Of a stretch of 64,000 bases of DNA, positions 36,405 through 48,655 are shown piece after piece. Made by a program: the position numbers and the translations under genes. A model generated the notes under the pieces. That model did no database searches, was not told the DNA's origin, and saw nothing but the letters and a program-made list of their open reading frames with translations. This DNA is from Mauremys mutica (Eukaryota > Chordata > Testudines > Geoemydidae), in NCBI RefSeq assembly GCF_020497125.1, contig NC_059079.1:46759114-46823113 (forward strand), written 5' to 3'. Position 1 is the stretch's first letter. Every line of letters starts with the position of its first letter.

Positions 36405-37466
36405 GACAGTGTGACCATCCCCTGGTGTTATCCGGACCAGTGATCTGCTAGGTCACTCCAATCCTTGACTCTGGGAGCCAGCCTTACCTTGCTCTGCTGT
36501 GTGAGAACCCCAACTCCTGGGCTGTTCACACATAGCCTCTGGCATGTAAGCTGCTCCTTGGAGTGTGCAACCGAAAAACCACTAGCCAATATCTCTGGTC
36601 CCAGACACTACCCTAGGAACCTCCATCTTGCAGTGTCTAGTTATGCCTTCTAGACACTGCAAGCTTATATGAATTTGTCAATTTAACAAATAAATAGATA
36701 TGTACCAGGCTTGTTATCCCAAGGGGAGTCTGACACACTTCAGACTAAACACACTGCTGTAGAACAAACAAATGTATTAACTACAAAGATTGACTTATAA
36801 TCACTTAATCTAAACATAAATCTGATTTGATCAAATGAAATAAAAGCAAAACACATTCTAACTTTCAATGCCCTTACAAACTTAGGTGCTTCTCACCACA
36901 GTTGCCCTTCAGCCAGGCTCTCCCCTTTGTTCAGCACTTCAGTCACTTGGTGTTGATGTCTGTAGATAGAGATGGAAGACAGAGAGAGAGCATGGCAAAC
37001 ATTTCTCCCTTTTATCATGTTCTTTCTTGCCTCTTGGCTTTGTCCCTCTCCCCCCCGCTTCAGAGTCAGGTGAGCATTACCTCATTGCAGTTCCAAACTG
37101 ACCAACGGAAGAGGGGCTGACTCACTTGAAGTCCAACAGATCCTTTGTTATTGCCTAGGCCAGTGTCCTTTGTTCCTGTTTAGCTGGGCTGGGTTTGTTC
37201 CATACATGACCTGATGAGGTGTGAACTGCCCCTCTGCTTCTGGAGAGTTTTTGCCTGGGCCTGCTTTAAGCCATGAGAACACATTTTCAGCCTCAGAACT
37301 ATATACATGAAATTATAATCTATAACATTACCATAACTTTATCATAACAACAATGCTCGGTACATGATGAACCTACTGAAGACACTCAACATGACAAACT
37401 TTGCCTTAGATACCACACAATCATATTATAAGGATGTTCCCTCAAGGTACAGAACATCACAGACAG
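36405..37466 (+). mobile_element. Solo LTR with a perfect 5-bp target-site duplication
   Basis: The LTR runs 36410-37461 (1,052 bp), starting TGTGACCATCC and ending AGAACATCACA, so its termini are the inverted pair TGTGA/TCACA. GACAG flanks it on both sides (36405-36409 and 37462-37466). An AATAAA lies near 36689, after a TTATATGAA stretch. There is no internal viral coding sequence or second LTR, which fits loss of the interior by LTR-LTR recombination. The 5-bp duplication suits an endogenous retrovirus or a Gypsy element. The open frames inside are not genes. Confidence 0.88.
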
Positions 37467-37762
37467 ATCTTCTGTAGTGTAGAGGGTCTTATGGGCCCTC
37501 TACGCTGAGATGAATTTCATTCATATTTGCCCAAATTATTTACATCTTAAATTGTGAAACATTTTCCGCACTGTCATGTAATCATAGCTATATTTACTAA
37601 CAGGCCTTTTTAATAAAATAAATCTTAAAATATGCAATATATCACAATAGATCAGAGGTACACCATCTATTATAAATACTTCTAATCACTGAAATACAAA
37701 GATAATGTGACTAAGGGTATCAGTCTGGCCTTGACACATTAGTCGTCCCATTGAAACATAAG

Positions 37763-38005
37763 ATCCAGCGGTTGGAAGTTGAACAAATTCAGGTGCATAT
37801 TTTTAACGGGTATAACACTGAAACAGCTTACCTAACAATGTAGTGGATTCTCTTTCATGTGTTTTTAAATGATATGCTGTACCTCAAACAATTTATAGGC
37901 TTGATGTAGGAATTAATGGGGGTTCTCTGCCTGCATCATGCAGGAGGTCAGGCTAGATGATCATATTGGGGGTCCCTCCTTCTGGCCTTAAAAATCTATT
38001 AAATT
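37763..38005 (+). mobile_element. CR1 LINE 3' end
   Basis: GATCCAGCGGTTGGAAGTTG, GTAGTGGATTCTCTTTCA and the tail CAGGAGGTCAGGCTAGATGA followed by CCTTCTGGCCTTA match the conserved 3' end of sauropsid CR1 elements. It is strongly 5'-truncated, as is usual for CR1. Confidence 0.85.
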
Positions 38006-41000
38006 GGTGGGATTATTGTGGAGCAGGATGCTATTCAACATGAGTAAAGGTTTCACAATTGGCTCAAATATGTATTTATACTATTTTACTTTATTTTGTT
38101 AAAAAAAATCTAATTGCTCATTCACTCCTTCATAAAAAGTAAATCCGATAAGGAACAACACAAAGTTAAATTTAAGACTATATAAACTTTTTTCAGCCAT
38201 GCTAAAATGTGGTATGTGGGTGCTGTTTCAAGATCAAAGAAAGAATTCGCATTCTTGATTTTCCCTGTGAGAGATTTCAGTTATGTTCATATAGAATACA
38301 CCCTACTGTACATGATCTTTTCTCAAGATTTTAGATTATATACCACATATTGTTCTGTGTATTTACACAGCCATCAACTTGTGGTAGAGATACAAGGCAT
38401 TTTCTATGTCAAGCAACTCATGACTAAGTACAAAACCAGGATTATGTCCCAGTGAAGCTTTAATATGTATTCAGAATTATGGATTCTGTTCCATTTAAAA
38501 AAAAATGTTTGCTGCATTCATCTACACACAGCCAAATCCAGGAGACATGGAAATTTGCACTATGCATCAGCAAGAATCAGCCAGAATATATAAATGCAGT
38601 TTAAAATGTATTTACACTGCCCCAAGTCACAAACTAAAACTCGCCTCCTGTTGAGCATCTGAAGTCGCCAGTTCTAAATAATTTCAGGATTTTGGTCCTG
38701 AAAGATATCATTTACAACAGCACACTGTGTCTTAACACTATCTTGGGGCACAGATTCAATACTGAATCTGAAAGAACAGTAGTATTTCCTCAATCAACTG
38801 TTTCCTTTCCTTGGAGGGCCCCATGTAAAATAGTATTTCTCTCAAAATATTCAAGCTAATGCAACTATGTTCTCTAATGGTTCAAGGTAACTAATGAATG
38901 TTGTCATAATATTGTAGTTTATTAAATATTTAAGACATGGATGAGCTACAGAGTATATAAAAGGGGTTATTAGAACAAACTAAAGCAAATAATTTCACAT
39001 CCACATTATCTTGACAAACTGGATTAATGAACCTGATTAAGTGTCTTTTGATCATACAAAACATTTGGTCTACAAAGGGCTAAATGTTTGGCAAAATAAT
39101 TCCTCCATTTCCTGGGGGGCCGGGGGAGAGTTTGACCGAGCATATTTTGTCAAGAGAATAAATTGAGGTTTATGATAAAATACATTTCAGCCACAAAATT
39201 GATTAGATAGTCTGTTGAAATCCAGTTTTTCAGGAAGATAGATAATTGAAACAATTGATCAAATGCTCTTTGATAAAGTATTTCCTTTTATATGTTCACA
39301 ATACAATTGATTTTTCCTAAAATTAATCCTATCAGTGCTCTGAAAGGAGACAGAAAACGTAACTGGCAGAATTAATAATCAACAGAATGGGCAGAGGGCA
39401 GAACGGAATCTATTATGGTGAGGCACCTGATTGAAAAGATTGACGATAGTAAAATCTTGTAAAAGTTATTGCGAGAAAAAATTTCCTTTCTAAGAAGAAA
39501 AATGTAAAATGGAGTTTAAGATTTGTGGACAAAACCCAAGCAATAGCTTTTGTATTAAAAATATCATGGAAACTAAATTATGGCTAAAAATAGTCTCCGG
39601 AACCATGCTGGACAAATATCATCTTTGGAAAGTGTATATTAATTGAACTTAATGGCACAGAATGTACTTTTATGCCAGATCTGGTCATTTAGGTGATCTT
39701 AAATTGCAGTGGAAGAGAAGCACCAAGACTAAATTAAATCAAACACTTGATCCCAGACAGCACAGGGGGAGAAGTGCCCCAACTCAAACAAACAAAGAAA
39801 AACACCATATCAACTCTTTGAATGCTACACATCAAATACTCATTTCTCTTCTGACCCTGCACATAGTGGAATGACATGAGCATGTGTTCCTTTACTCAAG
39901 TTGTAAGTCCTGTAGGGTTAAAAAACAACAACATATGTTTACAGGTTTTGGCTCTTTAAAATAAAGATTCTAGGACCAAATCCTGGGCCCTAGGTATGTG
40001 ATAGTAAGGGAGTGTAAACTTCAGATACCCATTTAAGTCAAATACACACTGGAGACCTTTACTGGTGACAGCAAGGTCCACTGCACAAGGGGTTTGGATG
40101 GAACCACATCTACTCTGCAGGAAGAGGGAGCGCCTCATTTTTTTTGTCTTCCCCAGTGGGGTCATAGGGCTGCAGTAATTTTATGAGTGCTATTGCTGCT
40201 GGTGAAGAAGAAAGCGGGACCAAGTTCCTAACACTTCAGGGGGAAAAAAAATAACTTGGATTTCGGGAGTGCTGAGATGGATGCTGGGGGGATGTGTCCT
40301 CTCTCTCGCTCATTCACAGGAGGTCAGGTAAGCTTGGGCACCTCAATCTCCATGCCCTGACGACAGCTCCATTTTGGAAATGCCTACTGTGTTCATGCAG
40401 TCCTTTTAGTTTCCAGAGGTCTCAGTCAAATACAGAAGACCCTAACCCACAACTCGTTATGAAATCTGGTAGGTACACTCCTAAGGAGTGAGCTGTGCAG
40501 CTTGAGCAGGCTCCACCTTGTGAAGTCAGGTCACCAGGGCCCACGATTGCAATGCAAAAAGCCAATTACACCACCTCCCCCCCATGGTTACATTTTCAGT
40601 TACAGTGAAAAAAGCCACTCCCCAGGAACCACTTAAGTGGTCTGGCTATAAAATGCTTCTAGTGATATACCTAATACACACAATACCACTAAATTAAATA
40701 GTAGACTTGATCATGTAGCACTTCTCATTCTTGGAAAAGTCTCAGAAGAGAGGTCTCTGGACAGAAATATCAAAGTAGTCAGTGGAACCACTTCCCTGAT
40801 TAAAGATTGCTCAAACCCTATGTTTTTGGAAACCTACATTATTTGGTACAATATTACCAGCCATGTATTACAGGTACATATATAAAAATTGCTTTATCTG
40901 GGAAAAAAAACCTAACCCTGTAATATCTGGGGGCCAATTATCCTGTCATTTACATCACACAATTCCTGCTAAAGTCAAAGGGAGCTTTCCAGGCCCAGCC

Positions 41001-42511
41001 AATGGGATGTTTTGAGTCCCTGGCCTATTGTACTTTTTGCTGAAAATGTATCAGAATTTTAAAAAAAGTGGCTTCATTAACAGGTCATATAGGTTAATAC
41101 TAAAGGCCTAAAGAAGGAAGAGAACTTTTAGTACTTTTCAGGTGTTTTGCATTATTCCTGATTTTAAATTCTGTTTTCATTTTATTTATATACAGAATGC
41201 ACATAGGGTGGAAATCTACCAGCTCTACCTTTTCTACAGTATATACTCCTGATTCACCACTTCTTTATTTCACTTGTATACCAGTATAACTCCTCTGAAT
41301 TTACTGGAGCTACACTGGCATACTACTGGAATAACAAAGTGATAAATTGGACTCTATTTGGCTAATGATAGAAAGAAGGAGTTCTGTGGTATGTTGCTAC
41401 CTTTAGACCACAAAGAAAAGGTAAATGTATTCTTGGTACAGGAAACTCATATTTAGGCAATGTTTTAGCACCCAATATAAATTCAGTCTCAGCTCTAGCA
41501 CAACCTGATTTTTAAAAGGATGTTTGGTTTACCTTATTGCTCATATCATAAGCACAAAAGGATTTATGGTAAAATGAATTACAAACTGAAATACAAGGAA
41601 TACACTTACCCCCCAAAAGAAGAAATCCTAGAAAGTTTTTTAGCCACAAATTATGGAGACTTAAATAGAATATAATTTTAGTTAGAAAGCTTTGCTATGG
41701 AAAAAGAGTATTTGCATCAATAGTTTTTGTAAAATCCAGCTTTATAAACAGAAATAGTTCATATTGCACACACAACACACGCGCACACACAACATAGACC
41801 AGATCTTATTTTTATTTTCAGTTGTAAATCCAGAGTAATTCCTATAAAGTCAGTGTTTACATCAGAATGGCTGAGATCAGTATCTGAGCTTACACTTCTA
41901 ATGAAACAGCCTGTTTGCTCAGCCAGTCATGCATTTGAAGCAATTTCTAGCACCTTAAAATAATGTCAGATCTATCCATCTTTCTTTTCTAGCTTTCAAG
42001 AAGAGCCAGACAAAGTGAAACAAACAGCGTAGACCTGAAATAGCAAAAGTTTGTAACTCACTATTTCCTTGTAGAGATAAATTACCCATATGCTAATAGT
42101 TGAACATATTTTCTACATTCATCTTTAACTAATTGAGATACTTGCATCAGATATCCTGGTTTAGATATAGAAAAGAACAATGGCCATAATCTTGCTTAGC
42201 CTGCTCTTTTTATGCGATAACAAGATTAGTTGCTATATTACCCCTGGAGAAAAACAGAGCTACAGAAAGCAATCAAGCAATTACAGTCTGTTTACTTAAC
42301 CTACTTGCATAAAATATTCCATAAACATTTTACAACCAGAACAAAGATGTGTTGAGGCAGAAATATCCTTTTTCACTCTGCAATTTATGCATAAGAAAAA
42401 AATGGAAACTCTAGCTTTCTACTTGCTCTTCAACAAACCAAATCTGTAAAAATTTCTGAGCATGAAGCATTAATACTGCACTAAAATATCACTCATTCTT
42501 AAATATAGGCC
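38006..42511. other. AT-rich sequence with no recognisable gene
   Basis: A degenerate foldback is visible at about 41245-41345 (CTTGTATACCAGTATAACTC with an inverted partner) and CA-rich simple sequence near 41766-41795. Other frames (38207-38455, 39662-39874, 40294-40491) lack motifs. Confidence 0.45.
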
Positions 42512-43410
42512 TGTGTAGTGAAGCGGTCTGGTTCCCCGCCACCCCGGAGAGGGACGAGCCCCTCTGGACGCCAAAGTGGGTGGAGCCAGTGGAGCCTGTG
42601 CCCGCCCCCCCCCGAGGTCAAGGCTCAGGACAGGAAGTACAAAAGCCCAACCCCGGAGCTCATTAGAGGCCTAACCGCCAGAGAAGCCAGACGCCTGTGG
42701 CCTAGCTCTCAGTGGGGACACTCCTGCAGTCTGCGACCGACCCAAGGACTGGCCAAACCAGCCGAGGCCTGATGCCGACCAGACCCCGGAGAAGATGTTA
42801 AGCTTGCCTGTGGCAAGCTACCCAGAGGAGCCTGCCAAGCTTACCGCTCGCCGAGTACCCTGAGGAATCCATGGTGCTTGATTCTGTGGAGGACACCATC
42901 TAGACACAGGTGCCTCTAGAGGGGGAGGTAGGAAGTAACCCGGGGGCAGCCGACCCTAGTCTGGCTGCAGCACACCCAGAGCTGATGTCAGTGTGTTGCG
43001 GCCAGGATCCACACTGACACCGCAGCAGGCCATCTGCTGCTGTTAGGGCCCCAGGTTGGGATGCAGTGGAGTGGGTGGGACTTCGTTCCCCCCTGCCACC
43101 CAACATGTGGGTGGCAGTCTCCCCCTCTCCCAGGCCCTTCGGAGCAAGGACCTGTTGCTTACCTGTTTGCTCAGCCCCTGCCTGAGGGCCTGAGCCAAAG
43201 ATTCTCGACTGCCTTGCCCTGAACTAGGGCATGAGTCTGCGGAATAGAGCTGTTTGTTGGTCTCTACTATTGTCACAGTGTGAAACCCGCGGCCAGGCTA
43301 GTTCCCCCGAAATAACCCAACGGACGTAGCGAGGTCTGGTTCCCCACTGCACCAGAGAGAGACGAACCCGGGCGAACCCTTCTACAGCCTGCCTTGCCTA
43401 TTTGACATGA
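42512..43410 (+). mobile_element. GC-rich LTR-like chelonian repeat with a repeated start motif
   Basis: The stretch is abruptly GC- and CpG-rich compared with its flanks. A block beginning near 42515 (GCGGTCTGGTTCCCCGCCAC, then GAGAGGGACGAGCCC) recurs in altered form from about 43325 (GCGAGGTCTGGTTCCCCACT, then GAGAGAGACGAACCC), so either the repeat has an internal direct copy or a second copy starts there. I remember this sequence as a common turtle LTR-like repeat. No TSD was found and the frames inside do not look real. Confidence 0.5.
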
Positions 43411-43442
43411 GCAAAATTCTCACTAAGATAGATTCTTGTCTC

Positions 43443-43720
43443 ATTAACACCAGGGGCAGCTCTATGTTTTTTGCGGCCCCAAGCATGGCAGTCAGGCGGC
43501 CTTCGGCGGCATGCCTGCAGGCGGTCCACTGGTCACATGGGTTCAGTAGCATTTCTGCAGGTCATCTGCCGGTCCCGCGCCTTCGGTGTACCCACCGCTG
43601 AATTGCCGCTGAAGCCGCGGGACCAGTGGACCTCCCTCAGGCATGCCACTGAAAGCTGCCTGAATGCCACCCCAGGCATGCACTTGCCGTGCTGGTGCCA
43701 GGAGCTGCCCTGATTAATAC
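43443..43720. mobile_element. hAT-type MITE with 8-bp target-site duplication
   Basis: The element is 43451-43712, starting CAGGGGCAGCTC and ending GAGCTGCCCTG, an inverted pair with one base missing. ATTAACAC (43443-43450) and ATTAATAC (43713-43720) flank it, an 8-bp duplication with one change as expected for hAT. The inside is GC-rich and foldback-like. Frames across it are not genes. Confidence 0.85.
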
Positions 43721-43920
43721 CTGTGTAAATCCAAAAAGTAGGCTTTAGTCTACTGAATTCAGTGGGAATTTTGCCTCAGGCCCTATATTTCTGTGCAGTG
43801 TTTTCCACTAAAGCACAGCATGCTGGGATAAACACCTATATATAATTATGGACCAGTCCTGCAGTCCTTACTCGAGTAAACCTTCCATTGATCTCACTGG
43901 AAATTTTATTTTGCAAAAAG

Positions 43921-43957
43921 ACATCAGGACTGGGTTCTATAACAGGGTTTTTCAAAT
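43921..43957 (+). repeat. Likely donor copy of a 37-bp sequence duplicated at 44850
   Basis: This 37-bp stretch is identical to 44850-44886. It lies outside any element I can see, so it is probably the original, and the second copy inside a MITE is the insertion. Confidence 0.85.
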
Positions 43958-44209
43958 ACATTGGAAAAATATGGGACTTTGTAAAATGCTCTGTCATTTC
44001 ACTTTACTCATCACTTGATCTCCAAATACCTTTTACCCATAACTTTCTGATGGGAAGGCTGTGTTCTGAATTTTTTCTTCACCAAGAAGTTTCTTTTGTC
44101 ACCTAAACCAAATGTTTAAAAGGGCAATTTTTCAATGGATTGCATTAAAATAAGGACTTGCTGCGCCAGAATAATAGCTAGGATTTTAAGTCTGGCATAG
44201 TCCATGGGT

Positions 44210-44290
44210 CCAGATCCTCAGCTTGTGTAAATTGTCATAGCTCCACTCACTTCAAGTAAGCTACAACAGTTACACAAATTGAGGATCTGG
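44210..44290. repeat. Foldback repeat (CCAGATCCTCAG...TTGAGGATCTGG)
   Basis: The left arm CCAGATCCTCAGCTTGTGTA and the reverse complement of the right arm, CCAGATCCTCAATTTGTGTA, differ at two positions. The centre contains ACTCACTTCAAGT. It is one of the better preserved members of a small palindromic family. Confidence 0.75.
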
Positions 44291-44755
44291 GTACTAGCCC
44301 TCAAAGACTATCTACACAGGTCAAAGTAGGATGTCAATTACTTTATCAAGTGTGGAGGGAAAGCTGAAGATGCATCTGGTCAATTCCTTATTTCTGCCCA
44401 AGGGAAGTGGGGGGCATAGTGATCAGTTTATTTCCTGAAGCATAAGGATTAATACTTCTCCTATGATTAGTAGTAATATGTTCATGCTGTTCTTATTCAC
44501 ATGGGCCAAGCTTTTCAAAAAATAGGATCCTAGATTTAGACAAATAAGCGACCTGATTAAGAACAGCTTAAAATACAGCAGCTCCTGTTAATATCAGTAA
44601 GCATATTTAGGTGCTTAAAGTTAAGGATGTACATAATAATCTGTCCAGTTTTGAGGCCTAAGTTATTAGAGTGTAGGGTTTTTTTGTGTTTTTTTTTTAA
44701 ATTTGATACCTCTCTTCATATTTCATTATTCCGTCCTGGAACTTTTTAGTCTATG

Positions 44756-45040
44756 TTCTAGATCAGTGGCTCTCAAACTTTTTTTTTTTTTACTGGTGAC
44801 CCCTTTCACATAGCAAGACTGAGTGCAACCCCCCTTATGAATTAAAAACACATCAGGACTGGGTTCTATAACAGGGTTTTTCAAATGAATTAAAAACACT
44901 TTATATGTTTAACACCATTATAAATGCTGGAGGCAAAGTGGGATTTGGGGTGGAGGTTGACAGCTTGCGATCCCCCATGTAATAGCCTCGTGACCCCCTG
45001 AGGGGTCCCGACCCCCAGTTTGAGAACCCCTGTTCTAGAT
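44756..45040. mobile_element. hAT-type MITE with perfect 8-bp TSD, carrying a small insertion
   Basis: The element is 44764-45032, starting CAGTGGCTCTCAAACTTT and ending AGTTTGAGAACCCCTG, inverted copies with few changes. TTCTAGAT flanks it on both sides (44756-44763 and 45033-45040). It has no coding capacity. Inside, 44837-44851 and 44885-44899 are identical 15-bp direct repeats (ATGAATTAAAAACAC) around 33 bp copied from 43923-43955, so a fragment was inserted after the MITE arrived. Confidence 0.92.
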
Positions 45041-45622
45041 CCACATGAACACACATTTGAAGTAAGGACACAATATGTTATTCTCCATCTCTTTTCTAAA
45101 TTTACCTTGGAGAATTAGGTCTGGATTTAGGACTCAGTACTTGCATTCCCTTTGTATCAAAGGGGAATTTTATGCTCTTTTCAAATATCCTATGGCTTTT
45201 CTGTAATTTTTGTAAAGTGTCTAACCTAACCTTTGTTGCACCTTACAGTATTTAGTGACATTATGTGAAGGCCAAACCTTGCTTTCTTCACTCATGTGAA
45301 TAATTTCATTATATAGAACAAGATGCACACATGAGTAAGGGAAGTTGGATTTGACCCATAGTGTAATATGGCAACTGATGATTTAGTAACTCAGGTAGAA
45401 GACTAATGTTTCAGTATATATTCTATAGATGTGTGAGAAGACTGTTGAAGTACATACTAGAGTTTTTAAACATGAAAGTAAAGTAGGTCACTGAGTGAAT
45501 TATTTCAGTTTAATTTTAAAAAGCCTTTCCCCATATCATGCTCTTAGCACACGTAGAGTGTCCAAAGAAGATTATACAACAGAGAACATCAGTGTCCAAG
45601 TGAAGGCATGCATCCTCACCTC
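45041..45622. other. Unrecognised AT-rich sequence
   Basis: No gene or repeat boundary seen. Confidence 0.5.
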
Positions 45623-45858
45623 TAAGGGTATGTCTATATTGCAATTAAAAACCCATGGCTTGCCCATGCCAGCTGGCTCAGGGGCTGTTAAATTGCAGTG
45701 TAGATGTTTGGGCTCAGAGCCCTGGCTCTAGGACACTGAGGTAGGAGAGTCCCTGAGCCTGAATGTTTAGACTGCAATTCAATAGCCCTTTAGCCTGAGC
45801 ACAGGTAAGCTGGCACAGGCCAGCCACAGGTTTTAACTGCAATATAGATATAACCTAA
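45623..45858. mobile_element. PIF/Harbinger-type MITE with TAA target-site duplication
   Basis: The element is 45626-45855 (230 bp). The left end GGGTATGTCTATATTGCAAT and the reverse complement of the right end, GGTTATATCTATATTGCAGT, share 17 of 20 positions. TAA flanks both sides (45623-45625 and 45856-45858). Confidence 0.88.
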
Positions 45859-47294
45859 GATGCCCCTCATGCCTGAGCACAGCATTGCTGGGAAGTTTGC
45901 CTTCTGCATCCTCCCTGGTGGCCAGTTCTGTGGCCTGCAATGGACTTTGTCAGCCTGAGTCTTCTCCCAACTCCTCATCTAGGTGTTCTGTGACTTAGAC
46001 CTCCAGTCAAAGCATGTAAAAGTCTAAACGCCTTTTGGAATATTATGAAAAAATCTCCAATGAAAGTCCAAATCAATGAGACTAATAACCTTTCCACTCC
46101 CCAGGACTCCATTCTAGACATTACTAGACCTACTCCAGGGAGCCCTACATTCTTCTGTAGTATTCTTTCTCCATTGTAGCCATCCAGTTAACCCCTATCC
46201 TAGGGGGAGTGTCTGCTCGAGAAAATTGTCTCCACTGACTTTCCTTTGTCTACTTTTAAGGCTTAGCTCTGCCTCCTTTGGCCAGGAGATAAGTAGTTAC
46301 TCCCTCACCCCAGTGCAGAAATCATGACTAACTGGATTATTTCCCTTGTTTAGCAGGTTTAAACACACACCTTATAACCCTTTCCTGCCCACTCATCTCA
46401 CTTAGCTTTTTTGGTAATGAAATCTTCATCCCATAGTATGCCTGCTTGCAACAGTACCTACATAGTACTGGTACAGATTTGCGATGATACAAGACACTGT
46501 TATCCCTACTGGTAACTGCTGTGATGGGACCATGGCAGAAAAATGGAAGTGCAAGAGTGTTTTTAGTATATAGCTTCTAAACATTTCAGTTTGAATTATT
46601 GATCAATTTCTTCCAGGAATGGAAAATTCAGTCTCTACTTGTTATCCATGAAGAAAAAAAAAATCTCCTAGCCAAGAAGACTAGCAGAATTTTGATAGGT
46701 GCTGAACTGAGCAATCAATGACAAATGTTTAGTTATGTCAGAGCCCTTCCATTGGAGATTGACTGCTGGCAGCATGGTCACCAACTTATATTTTTTTCTG
46801 GGTCTAATATAGGACTGCTGATGCAAAGCTTGTTAGACACATAAATGAGAGGGGGTAAAAAAAAGCAGACAACACTCTAGCCATTCCTAAAGGTAAAATG
46901 AGTGCATCCCTTGGAAAATAGCCAACCACAAAATGGAGAGAGAGGAAGTATGGAACACCTGATTATTGAATTAAAATAAAAGTTAGACTAGGATTTAAAC
47001 TAATTACTGGATTTTTACCCCTTTTAGAAAAGACAGTGACTGTGACTACATTAAAAGCCAAAAACACAGATAAACTGGGTGAATGGGAGCAAAAGTACTA
47101 GCAGTATAGATGAGAAAGGGAGCAAGATAGATGAAGTTTGGGTGATTGCACCTCTAGCTCTAACCAGGCAAGATATGCCTCTCAGTAATAGTGAGGACAG
47201 AACTAAATGGCAGCAGGACATTTTCTCCTCTGACTGAGAGCCCAACAACAAAATACATGTCATGTAACTGGACCTGCTTTCATTAGTTTGAGGA
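45859..47294. other. Unrecognised sequence
   Basis: No coding or element signature was convincing. The frame at 47051-47263 (minus) has no known motif. Confidence 0.45.
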
Positions 47295-47540
47295 TCTAGT
47301 TAGAATTATCATACTGAATCAGAGCCAAGATTCATCTAGTCCAATATCCTGCCTCCAGTAGTAATGCTTCAGAAGAAGGTGTAAGAACCCCATAGTAGGC
47401 AGATATGGGATGATCTGCTTCCCACACACATTAGGTCTCATCCTGATTTCTAACAGTTAGAGACTGGCTTAAAGCCTGCAGCATGAACTTTAATATCCCT
47501 TGCAATTTTAATGTTATATCACCAGTTTAGTTATCATGAA
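47295..47540 (-). mobile_element. CR1 LINE 3' region, minus strand
   Basis: CATACTGAATCAGAGCCAAG, ATCTAGTCCAATATCCTG, CCCCATAGTAGGCAGATATG and GGTCTCATCCTGATTTCTAA follow the antisense of a CR1-like 3' end. It is old and diverged. Confidence 0.65.
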
Positions 47541-48227
47541 AGACAGTGGTTGCTGAGAACATGTGAGTAGATTCTAAGATTCCTTGAGTGAAATCCTGGC
47601 CCTATTGAAGTCAATGGGGATTGTGCAACTGACTTCAATAGAAGCAGGGTCATTCCTTTGTTCTGCAAATTATACATTAAGAATACATGTGCCTCACTGT
47701 CTTCTCACCTTTCAGCATCCTGGTTCACACTGATATATGCGAGACTAGAACCAAACCCATGTATTTTTAAGCACAAATTTAGAATGATAAGAACTAATTG
47801 TGTTACTGGCTAAGCCAAGACATGCATTATCCCAGTATCCTATGATAACCAGTAACATGTTGTTTGTCATAGATTAATTAGATTATGGCTAAATAAATAG
47901 AATAAGTAGCCACTTGGGGACACAAGAGCTACCAGTCTGGCATGTCTGACGTCATGCACAAAAGGTGTTTGAATACTTCAGTAGATGAATTTTAAACACA
48001 CTTTTCAATGGTTCTTCCCCTTCCCCCCCCCTAAATTATTCACCCAGTTGTAAAAGTGGGTTGAAAAATTGATGAACACTATTTTTGGTTAAATAATTTG
48101 ACAATTAAAAACTGGCCAACTCTTAACCATTTCACTTTGTGAAGACTTAAAAATCTATAAAGACCAGAAAGCATAATTATGACATCCCAAATAGATTTAA
48201 TTACTTATGGCTCTCATTGTAGGAAAA

Positions 48228-48540
48228 ATTTTCTAGACCTCATTCTTTGTGGCTCTTTTCTACACCCTTTAAAAAAATGTTGAAAAGTTTGAAAGCTTGA
48301 ACATCAGAATTAAACACAATTCTACTAATTGCCTCCCTACTCCTCTCAGTAGTCCCCTGTTTATACATCCAAAGATCACATTAGTCCTCTTAGCCAATGC
48401 ATCACAATGTGACCTCATATTCAGTGGGTTATACACTAGGACTTTCATAGTCACTACTTTTGCAGGATAAAAGTCCCACATCCTGTAAGTGTAGCCTGTA
48501 TTCTTTCTTCCTAGATGTATGATCCTGCATTTGGCTGTAT
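48228..48540 (-). pseudogene. CR1 LINE ORF2 fragment, C-terminal part of the reverse transcriptase ORF
   Basis: The minus strand encodes NTAKCRIIHLGRKNTGYTYR, then a block around MRSHCDALAKRTNVIFGCIN, matching the family pattern KCKVLHLGRNN..YRLG .. LAKKANGILGCI. in the last third of CR1 ORF2. Past that the expected [20 protein letters not shown] block is blurred by frame changes, and nucleotides 48228-48300 still read as CR1 3' sequence (AAAAGAGCCACAAAGAATGA in antisense). The fragment is dead. The minus-strand frame 48269-48634 includes about 30 residues at its start that come from the SINE-like repeat next door, not from CR1. Confidence 0.75.
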
Positions 48541-48554
48541 TGTTTACTAGTAAA

Positions 48555-48655
48555 TGGGATAGCTCAGCAGACTGGCAATACCTCTGCCTCCATGTCACTA
48601 TTTTCAAATCCAGACCAAGTCTGATGGTGACCATATGTTAGTTTGATAGTTCTAT
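48555..48655 (+). repeat. tRNA-like SINE remnant
   Basis: GGGATAGCTCAGCAGACTGG resembles a PolIII A box and TTTTCAAATCCAG at about 48600 a B box. The spacing of about 40 bp and the CTATGCTCTATGA end fit a tRNA-derived SINE with a CR1-like tail. It abuts the minus-strand CR1 piece. The cloverleaf is not intact, so it is not a tRNA gene. Confidence 0.5.

Noticed and set aside
48269..48634. 121-codon minus-strand frame as a whole protein
   Set aside because: Its first ~30 residues come from a SINE-like repeat and the rest is a decayed CR1 ORF2 end.
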